Below, piece after piece: positions 39,470 to 51,400 of a stretch of DNA of 64,000 nucleotides (the first letter of the stretch is position 1; every line of letters starts with the position of its first letter). This DNA comes from Amphibalanus amphitrite (lineage: Eukaryota; Arthropoda; Thecostraca; Balanomorpha; Balanidae). Position numbers and translations under genes: made by a program. The stretch spans positions 989,756 through 1,053,755 of the forward strand of contig NW_024881615.1 of the NCBI RefSeq assembly GCF_019059575.1, given 5' to 3'. The notes beneath the pieces are model-generated. The model saw only the letters and a program-made list of their open reading frames with translations, was not told the origin of the DNA and ran no database searches.

Positions 39470-42400
39470 CTCGTGCGTACATGGTGTGCAGTGTCGTCTG
39501 GCGGCCGGCCGCGCCGCACCGGGCTGGCTCAGCGCCAGCGCGCGCGCACGGCGGCGGCGGCGGCCGGCGTCCCCCAGTCAGCCCGCCGCTCACTCCGCTC
39601 ACCCTCGCTCTCTGTCGTTGTGCTCTATCTTCTCTTGGAACTCACACACTCACTTATCTTCTTCGTTCTGTCTATTACTCTCGTCCCTGCTATTTTTTCC
39701 CGTGCACTTTTGTCTCGCTTTGGCCTGTTGTGGGTGTAGGTGTGTGCCTCGAGCGCAGTGAGGAGCCAGGGCGCGGCAGTGCTTTCCTGCATGCGGTCAG
39801 ACGAGGTCTTTCTGTTCTATCTCTCGTTGTGGCGTGATGGTCGCCTTGCGAACGAGGGCGGCCACCTTTTGGATTGGTCTTTGGAAGCGCAGACGGGTCG
39901 CCGCTGGTCTGAGCGACCAGCGTCTGGTTCAAGGCAAACTAATTGGCGCGCTCGACTCTCGGTGCGCACTTTTGGTCCAGTTGGTGGCTGGGATATTTTT
40001 GGACCGGATGCGCAGATTTTCTAGGCAAATTTTCGAGACCTGGCCAGTATAGGCTGGGTGCTCTAGCTGCAGTCTTTGAGGATGGCCTAACACCTTGTCC
40101 GCGTCTCTTCTCATCGTTGTCCGTCGTATTCGTTTGTTCTAACCTGCTGCGATACTCATTTGTTTCAATAGCCAGTGAGTCCCGTTACCTCAGCTGATAT
40201 TCGTTTGCGTGACGTGTTCTATTTCCTTGGTATCCCCTGCAGAATATATCCTGTCGAGGTCTAGTCACTCTAGATGGCTAAATATGAATCCTTTTCCTCC
40301 CAAGACCAGGTGGATGCAGTGCTCCTTCTTAATTCTATTTCAGGTTTGAACGCAGTATTTTATTCTGCAAATTTATTATCATAGCACGTTTTACCCCAGC
40401 CCTTTCCCACATTGTTACCCTTCTTTATTTCATGCCCTCTCTTGCTGTGACTTTTCTTTCTTTTTACCCTTGTACACATTAAAGCGAGGATCATTGTAAA
40501 AGAATTACTTGAAACATAGCAGCAATTTACCCTAATGTAAGAAAATAATGAGTATATCATTCTGCTGCTTTAAATAAGTGTCATTTAAAAACAACTTTTG
40601 CCATTTAGACTATTGTGTTTCGAGCGAACATCTGCTGTTGTGGTGACTATATAAAGCAGCTTTCGAGGCCATGGATCCGACTATGTCTGCGCGGCTCGCC
40701 TGTGTCTGCCCGAGTCGCACGACACCGTTGTGCGACTTCCCTACGGCTATCAGTGGGAGCTGACGCGCGCCGCCGACTCCCGTGGGAGGGCCCAGCTGGT
40801 CACGTGCCGCCCTGCACGTGCCCCTCCCCCCCCCCCCCCCCCCCCCGACACCCCTGATAAGTCCCCCCGCTGCTCCGGTAGGCGAACTCACGGACGAAAA
40901 TTCGGTCCTAGACTGGGCCATCAAAGTGAAAGATGACGACTCCATTGAAGAGATTGATCGCCCTACCCTCTTGTCCCTGATCGACAGCGAGGACTATTTA
41001 GCCGTCTATTTTTGTGAGTTGACCACCTCACTTGACTTGAAGTATATGTTGAGTGTGAACCTTGTCAGCTCTTCAATTGCAAGCTAAAATGATTATTGTT
41101 GTTACAATCTTAAACTAAAGTTAAGTTATTGTATCTTCTCAGAACTCTATTTGGGATGCTCTTTTATTTCATTATTTGCAGTGTTCATGGAGCAAAATAC
41201 AGTAGAACTGATGTTGTATTCTCACTTAATTGCAGACGTAGATAACTCTGAGAGTTCCAGTGTGCTCAAATACATGGAAATGATTGATGACGAGGCAGCC
41301 GAGTACGGAATCCGGTTCGTGAAAATCAACGACAAACTGATGGCCAAGAAGTACGGCTTCCGCGACCCGCCCGGCCTGGCCTACTTCAGGAAGGGAAAGC
41401 ACATCAAGTTTGACGGTAGGTGCTGCTGCCTGCAGACGCTCGGCGCTCACATGACACTGACGCCAGTGTATGGGCATCTGCTTCCGTGTGGCTGCGTGGG
41501 ATCGGGCATGTGCAGCCTTATCGCCTATCATTATCATTTGTTGACGTTATTTCATAATATCCGTTTTTCAACACATTTCGTGAGAATTCAACAAACGGAG
41601 CCTTTGTCTGACTTCATTCAGTTACAGTGGCATTGAATTTAGTGTTTAATTTAGTGACATCATATTGGTAAAAGCAACGCGACGTTGAGCTGTACGTACG
41701 TTTCACATTCCCTGTTGCATAGTTAGGTACTGATAAAATTGTCGCACAGTTCTCGCGTCAAGAGGTGAAATTGGCAACGAAGTATTCTACATAACTTCTT
41801 GCCAGGAATAAATTGTGCGCTTGTCCGCGAAACATAGGCTCTCACCGTTATGTGGTACGTTCTCTTCTTAAACGTTGTACAACTGGGTTTTGTAAACCAC
41901 ACTCGTACCCCGCCACACTTTGCAGGTGATCTTTACGACGAGGAGGAAATTCTCGACTGGCTAACGAACCCCGATAATATGGAGCTCACCGACGCGATCG
42001 AGAAGATCAACCGCAAAATGTTCGCCCGCCTGGTGGAGCGAACCGACCACTATTTCGCCGTGTTCTTCTGTAAGGCCCGAGGGCAGGGATGGACTGTGCG
42101 CAGCCGCAACTCAAAGTTACTCCTATATTTTGCCTAATGGTGTTTTTTATAGCCTATCAGGATTCCTGCTCAACGTATGTTGATATGTGATATCAGTCCA
42201 TCTTCATTTTCTATATTATAACGGAGTAGTAAAATCGGAATTAAATTGAATGGTAAACGAACCATTATAATAGTTTCGCACTGCAAAATTAGATAATGAA
42301 GTGAAACAGCCAAAGCTGTCGTGCGTTTCTCCTGCTGAAGTATCCTGTGTAATTCGCTGTGCTGCGTCAGTGCCCCTCCCGTACTTGACGATTACGCATC

Positions 42401-45400
42401 CGGTCATTGTTTCACCCGTCAGACACCGAGAAGAATTGTAAGCAGTGTGAGAAGGTACTGCAGGAGCTGGAGCACATTGACGACGAGGCGGGCGCGGCCG
42501 GCATCGACTTCGTCAAGATCGACGACATGGAGCTGGCGCGGCAATACGGCGTGTTCGCGCTGCCTGCCGTGGTGCTCTTCCGCGGCGACGAGGCTGACCC
42601 AGTCATCTACGCCGGTAAATATAGTGCCCAGCTTCGATTGCTCGGCTAAGTTATCTTTGGGCTTCACTGAATCATGGTTAAGTTATCCGTGCTTCTTAGA
42701 AAAAGAGACATACCTCATTACTTAACGGTAAGATGACATTAATTATCAGTGTTGATACGATTTTAACGAAAACGGATGGATGTTTTAAACTGAAACAGTC
42801 GTGGCTTAGCTTGCGATCGGTCGCTATCTGATCACTGATCTCTCCCGTCTCTTGCCGCATCTACAGGTGACCTGAAGAACGAGGAGCGGATCCTGGAGTG
42901 GCTGCTGGTCGAGAAGAACCCCGGCTCGGAGGTGATCGAAGAGCTCTCCGGCCAGGAGCTGCAGAAACAGATCGACATCTCAGACGCCATCGCCGTCTAC
43001 TTTTGTGAGTTGCTGGGACTAGCGAGCAGAGAGGGTTGATTTAGAGCGCCATCACATTTTTTCAGGCGGCAGGACTAACGAAATGTGTGCATCGAAGTTT
43101 GATCATTCTTAGAACTGTAAATGGTAATTGTAATTGTAAATAGTAATTGTAAATGGCTTACATCGTAAAATAAAACAACGGAACATCACGAAACAGATCC
43201 ACCCACTAATCCTCGATTTTGCTCTTCCTCGATTATCTACCACTTTCAACACTCAGGTGGGACAGAACAGGGCAAAGTACTTACATGCTTGTATATGCAT
43301 ATGTATATATGTGAATGGTACTGATTTTGTGTCGCCTTTGTGTGTCGGTCATTCATGCTCGCAACTCCATGTTTCCCCGCGCGACACTAGCTGCCTGCTA
43401 GTACGTTTGACTGTGGGTGTTCAAGCTTTCAGTCCATTGTCTAGCTTACAGTGCATGCGCCTTTTAGGGAACGCTTCAGTCTGCGACGGCTGTGACATGC
43501 AGCAGCTGGACAAATATCTAGCGGCTCTGTACAAATCCCCCGCTCCTGCCAAACTCGACCGTAAGGCGGCGCCGGCCGCCGGGCCAGATGACGACCAAAA
43601 CGATGACGATGATGAGGAAACTCCGGACTGTGAGCCGGTAGACGATGATGAAGAGCCAGCTGAAGCGGCCGCTGAAGAGGCTGACGGTAGATGAGCACGC
43701 CTCACCCGAGTCTGACCCAGCCTCAGTTGCACCTGATGCCACCCACTCAGTTGACTTTGCGTTGCCTTTCCTGGGCGGTACCGCGTGAATTGCAGTGTAA
43801 TCCTGCGCGTGGTTCGATTCGGTTGACCTGTCGTTATTTCAGGTATTTCAGGTGTTTGCCTGGCGTAGCTGCTTATTCGCCCCTCATCCCTGTATGCTAC
43901 GAAGTTTTTTTTTTTTTCTCGCCATACCAATACTCTCTTTTCTGCTCTATTTTCAGTCCATTTTACATTCTCATTTGCATATTTTTCGCTGATTATTTTT
44001 GCTACCGATATACACACCTCTTGCAACACCCACTTTATTTTGTGAATTGCTTTACATCTCCGTACTTCTTCAGAAATGATTTGAGCTCATGCACTTTCTT
44101 TTGGTATATTTTTCTGTAAATTGTTGAAGACTTCAGTACACTGATACACACAACCATTATATTTCATTTTACAATCGATCGATCTCTATCAAAAAGTGTT
44201 TTGTGTATATCTGAGACGTTTTCATGTCAATATGTGTGCCTTTATGTAACCCCAGTCTTTGCGCCTGTTCCTCGAGACACCGCCTCACCAGACCAGCCCC
44301 CACTGCTCCGGCCGTACTCCGCTGTACATACATTCACCTCACTGACGGTCCGTTCCCCGCAGACAACGACTCGTGCGCCGACTGCGCCATCATTCTGCAG
44401 GAGCTGGAGAATATTGACGACGACACCGACCGGCACGGCATCAAGTTCGTCAAGACACAGGTGAGTGGTCATAGTCTGCAGAAATGGACCGAACGAATGA
44501 CGTTCTTTAGCTTTATGGCGCTTTAGCCTTTTGTCGTGGTGGGTGCTGCTCCTGGGTTTCCGGTTAGAAAGCATCCGATCATATACCTAATTAAATATTC
44601 AAATGCGTTGATAGGTATCTTCCCCTGTTCTGTGGATGTTTATGGCTAAACTCTCGACTGTGTGCCTTTCCAGGATATGGAGATGGCCAACTCGTTCGGC
44701 GTGACAGAGTTCCCCGCACTTATCTACTTCGAGAAACAAACGCCTAGCGTCTTCGAAGGTAAGCTGAAGCCTGCCTCTACAGTTCTATGCTATTAAAGAT
44801 CCATATAGAAATGTGACATCCATTAAAGCCTTCCAAGTTGAGCTGGCTTCAACGGATTTAATTCTTATGCGGTTCTACCTAGGCACCGCCTACCACATTA
44901 CATGACTCTCGCCTCACCGTGACCCCACCCCGACCGAGGTCTGTCCCGTCTTTAACCTCTCCGACCCTGTCCGACAGGCGACCTCCGAGCCGAGGAGGAC
45001 GTGCTCCAGTGGCTGGTCCTGCAGAAGACCGAGGACAGGATCGAGACCGTGAACCGGGGCGTGCTGGAGCAGATGTTGGAGGACACCCAGTACCTCGCCG
45101 TCTTCTTCTGTAAGTACTGTAAAGTCAGGTAGATAGTTTGCGCTTTGATTCGATGGTGTTCACTGCCAAGAATCGATATTCTACCCTTCTACCCGTATAT
45201 TTACATAGTTTGTTACGTTTCCACTTTCTTTACTGCTCCTCAGACAAGCCGAACTGCAAGGCGTGCGACGTGGCGCTGTCTGAGCTGGAGACGATTGACG
45301 ACGAGTGCGACCTCTACGGCATCCACATGGTCAAGATCCAGGACCCGCAGCTGGCCAAGCGCTACGGCATCAAGACTCTGCCGGCGCTAGTCTATTTCCG

Positions 45401-48400
45401 GAACGGAAACCCGCTCATCTACGAGGGTGAGCCGCCGGGGCTAGCATGATGAACTCGGAACACACGTGTCTTGAAGGGTCATTCAATGCCGTCGCGGTGA
45501 AGTATTTGCATTTTATTAAGGAACAATGATTTACTGAAGTTCAATCATAGTGTAGAGTGTAGTGTATGAGACGTCATATTCATTACTCAAGGGATGTACG
45601 TGATGTTTTGTACGTCTTGATGTCTTTTGTGCTAATGTACTAATGTTTTACGCTCTTTTTTGTGATAACTTGATATTTTTCGTCAATGAACGTTTAATAA
45701 TGTTTTATGACTCAATTAAAATTGATCTCTTTCTGTTCGTTTTTAGTGAATAGCTTTACTGTTTTGTTTTTCTTTGTAATGTTCTGTTCTCCTCATGTCC
45801 GCTTCTTTCCTTTCGTGCGTCCACTTCTTTCCTGTGTCGTCCTGTTTCATCAGCACTGGGCGCCGCCGTGATCTCGTTCTACTTTTGGTTGTATCGTCGA
45901 CATACAGTTGCTGTACGTTGTTGGCTCGTCTTTCCAGCTGCCATTTCGTCGTCGATTCTCGGCTCTCAGCTTAAACAGAAAGGATGCTGTTGGACCATCG
46001 ATTTCATCAACAGAGTTATGACTTCAGTCGTCTGTCGCTGCCGGCTACTTTTTTTCGCAGGCTGCAATTATAGCTTGTTTACCGAATGGAAAAGTGTTTT
46101 GCTGGTCTCCATTTTTATTTCCATTGAGGCTCCTTAGCTGACATGCAGAATGACGCATTATGTTTGGGGCCCTTTCGCCTTAATATGCTCGAGTAAAGCT
46201 TCTGACATTTTTGCGGAGACAATAATTGCATTATTCGATGTGTGGTTTTCATAAAACGTGTCGCAATTTTGAATAAACTAGTTTTGTAACAGGTGGCCTT
46301 CTTACCGCATTCTGATGCCTTCCTTCCTCTTTACTGCGGTTACCTGGCTTAGCTGTTTCAACACTATTTTGTTCTCTCACTGCGTCTTTCGGAGGGCATC
46401 CTTACTCTTAGAGATCGCACCAGCTTTGGAGTCCGTTCCAGCTGCTGCAGAGGGATTTGAAGACTTCTTTTCCCTTCACCATATTGGTGGGAAGCTGCAC
46501 CATCTTTCTAGGATGTCGGCTGCTGCCTGCTGGTCTGGTCGGCATCGGCTTCCTCATGCAAATGCCAAGACATTAGGAACATACATGCGCTATGCTTGCC
46601 GTCCCAAAGCAAGTTTCGCTTGCGTTTTGGTCTTTTAAATCGCACATAACTCTGCCTGTTTATTTCTTTTTACACTTACTTTCGATTAATTCAACCTCCT
46701 CGGTTTGCTTTGGTTTGTTGCATGCGTTAACCACTCAGTTGAGATTTGCATTCGCTTGTTTTGTTTGCATTTTTTGGTATTGCATCATAAGCATGCTGGC
46801 ATAAGTGACGATTTTAAGTTATGCTCGAAATACATGATTCACGTCTGTGCTGTTAGGCGAAATTTAAAGTATGATGTTTGGTGCTGTTCGCCTCTTGATG
46901 TTATTGCCACGTAGAGCTTTCTTTCGGCTGAGCTTGGGCTGAGTGAACTACTTTCATATTATTCAGTTCGATAAGGTGATAGTTAAGTGTTGCTGGGTAC
47001 CATTAGATGCTTCAAATCTAAGATAGGAATAAAGTATTAGGTTTTATTGATAAAGTTTTGTCGCATAATCATGTGGCGTGGATACTCGCTATGATATGTT
47101 TCACTTTTATTTCAAACTCTTGATGATTAATAAGCTTATCCCGTATGTCTTACATAGTCGGAAATATAAGCCCATATACCTAGGTAAAGGTTAATATATC
47201 AGCGACGGTACGCATTTAAAGTTATTCTTTGGCGACGTATTCATTTTATTTTTAATTATTGTAATTTTGAGATTAACTAATGCAACAGTTGACACTAATT
47301 TGCATTCGCATACGAGCTTTCCAGCATACCTTTTATTACAGATACATAATGTTCATTTGAATATCGCTGTAAATAAACAGTATCGCTGTAATAGTATCGC
47401 ATAAATATCGCTGTAAATAGTATCAGTTTTGCTTTGAAACGTTTCCTTAAATAATTTTGAAGAGAACATCATATCGGCTGCATTGCTTGCTCGTTTAGAA
47501 TAGTGTATGCTACGCACATTCGCCAATGTAAATCTTTTATGATGCTTGCTCAGACATCAACATGCACACACACATTTTTAATTCATTGCATTGTTGATGA
47601 TTCTTTTATTATCCATGCATTTGTGTCCGAAAACTTCGCACGGACATAGCGAGAAGACACTACGAATGTCACACCAGCTAAATTCCGATCGCCATATGCT
47701 GCAGATTATACAGGGTGCTGCAGGTACTACCGGCGGCTGGTGCCGGGTTGTCCCGGACGGGTCGGTGAGCTCGTGCCTGTGGTGACCGCTGGCGCCGCCC
47801 GGCCCGCAGGCGACCTCCGCTCGGCCGACCAGCTGATGGAGTGGCTCTTTGACGAGGACAGCCGAGAGCTGTTCGGAGAGATTGAGACCGTTAACCGGGC
47901 CATGCTCGAGCGTCTGATGGAGGTGTCGCCGTTTCTGTGCGCGCTGTTTTGTGAGTGCGCCGCAGCCGTGGCGCGTCGGTGTCGTGCTGTGGTGGCGTCC
48001 TCTGCTGGTGACTGGTGACCCTGGCGACCCGCTGCACCGGCCGGACCGCGAACGGGGCCGGTCGGCGCACACCTCCGGACCCACCGTGCGCCGCTCCCGC
48101 CCTCTCACCCTACGGCGTGCTCTCTCTGTGCTCTCTATCCGCACCTTAGCCGGTCTAACACCCGCTCCGACCTGACCTGACCTGACCTGAACTCTGGACC
48201 TCACCAGTCGAGCTCAGCCGGACCCGAGTCTGCGGCGCTCTCCACTAGGTGGCAGTGAAGTCGGACTTGACATAGACTACTGCCCTTTCGTCTGAGACGA
48301 ATTTACTCATCTGTGACTAAACATTGGCCTAGTTATCGACAGGCCTGCCACCTAGTGTGTGTGGGCCGCACTTCCCTTCTCCCCCGGTGAACGTCAACTG

Positions 48401-51400
48401 GTCCATGAAAGGCACTGTCAGTCACCGGGCTCGCACGGATATTTACTAAATAATATCGATATTCGATACACTTTCTAACCACTTTCTCATTACATCTGTC
48501 CGTCAAACCACAGTCCACCGTTCCGTGCTTCTATCCTCAGGATACTGAAATCCTTCTCCACGCCGCAACCCTCCTCCGGGCTGGACAGGCAACTTTATCT
48601 CATGCGGGCTGCTCCCTTGGAGCGGCACCGCTGCTCCTGAGGGAGTGCACCACGTAGCCGGGTGCAGTGAGTGCCTTGGGGCTGGGTGGCCTGTCCTCTG
48701 GACGGGCTTAGCCCCGGCGACTCACTAGGGTGCCTGCCCAGACCAATGTCTCCCCCTATATCCTATCATCCTCCCGGCTCTGAAATGGTCTCATTGGACC
48801 GAAAGGGCCTAACCCAACAAAACAAACAAAAAACCACAGACCATTCTGCACGAGTTCGGTGTCTGTTCAGTGCCATCCAGCGGACGGCGGCGGTCCCGGG
48901 TGGGTGGTCCGGCGGGGCCGCGGCTGGTTCCCTTGCCCTCCCCTGTGGGGAGACCGCGCTCGGTCGGACTCTGTGTGCATGTGGCCGCTGCCGGCGACCG
49001 GCAGGAGACCCTCGGAACGCCGCCGGTGTGCTCGAGTGGCTGCTGGATGACGAGAACCGAGAGCTGGTCGGCGAGATCGAGGAGATCAACGCGCGCATGC
49101 TGGAGCGCCTGCTGGACGAGTCGCCGTTCGTGGCCGTCTTCTTCTGTGAGTGGTCTCCGGGGGACTGGGGAGTAGGAGGAGGCGCGGGCGGCGAGTGGTG
49201 CAGGCGGGTGGATAGGGGAGGGCAGGGATAGAGGTGTGCGCATTGCCGGCTGTTTTTATGTGATGCATGTAGTTTATAAGTTTCTGGCTAATTTTCCCGG
49301 GGATGGCTATTTCGTCTGAATTGTCGACGTCAGCGTTGGAACCTTTGGTAATTTTTGATAGCGTATAATTTCCTTGTATTGGACTACCATTCCTAGGCTC
49401 CCGAATAGGCGGGCATGTTTTGCTAGCAAAACGTCACCATTACGTCACCAAAAGTGAGCTTAGTGCCTACTTACTATGTAGTATGCATAGTTGTTTCTTG
49501 TACGGGGATCTATATCAATTTGTGGGGCTGACTACTTCATGTAGCGTGCTTCTCGTATGTCATTGGGCTTTTCGTGCGGCTACGGGGAATAGCAAATAGC
49601 GGATTTCGGTTGCTTAGCAGAAAGCCAAATAGTTACGACTCGGGCTGCATTACAATCACTACCGCAGTTAGGCGCGAACGAATCCGATATTAGCCTCAAG
49701 CCTGTTTGCCATCGCTTTGGCAGGCCATATAGTGTAAGCTCGATTGATGCATATGTAGGTATGTGTGCTGTATAGTGTATGAAGGGCGCCAGTGAACTTT
49801 TAGATAGCAGCTTATGGATAGCGGATTATTTGCTGCTAGGATCCAGCGTTATATGCTTATACAACGCTACATTTGTGCATTGCAGCCGGCGGAAAGGACC
49901 TCTGTAAGTTGACCGCACTGACCCACGTGACCCACAGACACACCCTGTAGGTCTGTGCCTGTGGCCCGACCTCTCCGCCACTAAGCGCTTCAGTACAACG
50001 CCTGGGCACAGTCACTGTTAGATGCTTGTCTTTGTGTTTGCCACTGCCCTGCTTTTACTGTTACTCTGATCGTTCGCGAGTCAGTCAGTGGGAATGGCTT
50101 AGTTCGGAGGAATTAACGTACCGTCTCTGTGTTATATGTCGGGCGCTGTCCGCTCACCCTCCCTCTCCCGTCCATTTGGTACTCGGTAGTTTTGTTTAGT
50201 TAGTGACGGATGGTCCAAGTACGGTACTACTATCTACTAATGAGATCAACGCATTCGCATGACGTTGAGTTTAGGTATATCTTAGTTTCCGACATGTATA
50301 TTTGTAGACTGAAGTAACTTATCAAAATCATGCGCTTATCAGGCGCCTCTCGCCAGTGTCCTCACTAGCGGTTTATAACTGTGTTTATTGTTTATTGTGA
50401 ATACCCACTTAATTATTTCATGGTAAACCATTTCGTACTCGAGTTAGCTTGGTGAATGATGATTTAGTTTCCATTCCAGTCTAATCTAACGTAAAATATC
50501 ATCTCACCTACCTAAGCTCCCATTCATTCGTGATTTTTTTTTGCGCATCTCAGTCGACTGATGATGACATGGTTTGGGTTTGTGAATTTACTTTACAGAT
50601 CACCTGAATCTTCCCAAAGACCGGTCATTGGACGGATCTTGATAGATACAATCATTTTTGTCAATGCTCTGAACCCCCGTTACCGCGTTTGCAGGCTCTT
50701 TGGTGACACCTCTGTCCGTGACCTGCCCTGACCCCTACCCTGACCTCTGCCCCGTGGTGACAGATGACGAGGAGTGTAGTGACTGCGGAGCCATCCTGGA
50801 GGAGCTTGAGAACATCGACGACGAGGCTGACATGTATGGTGAGTGACGGTGGGCGCTGCTAGACCCACGCTTTGGGTCACTACAGGCCGGTCACGCGATC
50901 ACGGGATCACGGGTCGTGAACTTGCAGCCGCCAGGGTCGGGCGTAGACAGCACTGGCAATGTTGCGAGGGTATTTAACCAGGAGAGGAGAGGGATCATGC
51001 ATCATTGGAAGTTTTATCAAGCGAACACGTCTTGAGCGTTCATTACTGGAACTTGCATAGTCAAAGATTCTACTTAGCTTGCAATATTGTTTGCAGAGTA
51101 CTTAAACGACGACGCTCGGAGTGCTGTGCATCTGACCAGCTTCTTTGTCCCGGTTCCCACCAGGCATTGACTTTGTGAAGATCAGTGACGAGGAGGCAGC
51201 CCAGAAGTACCACATCTTACACACGCCGGCGCTCGTCTACTTCAGGAAGAGGATCCCCATCATCTATGAAGGTAGGGGCGGTTGATGAGAGAAGCGAGGA
51301 CATAAGCAGCACACGAAGTTATGGGTGGCTGCTTGGGCCGCTAGTGGCTTCGCTAATTTTAGCTCGTTCAACTCTGGAGCTCTTCAATAAATCATCGATG

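Larger units (their letters stand above)
38119..40881 (+). other. Gene 2 intron 18 region
   Basis: 2.8 kb between T9 and H9. It contains a partial H-like exon (38839-38889), a possible degraded T-like segment near 38967, a possible exon at 39220, a CCG trinucleotide run near 39440-39470 and a C-homopolymer run at about 40826-40846 close to the H9 acceptor. Confidence 0.65.

Noticed and set aside
39342-39837. Open frames around the CCG repeat
   Set aside because: Low-complexity Arg/Ala/Pro translation of a trinucleotide repeat.
46315-46638. 107-codon open frame in the long intron before H13a
   Set aside because: No flanking splice sites in phase 1 and no similarity to H or T modules.
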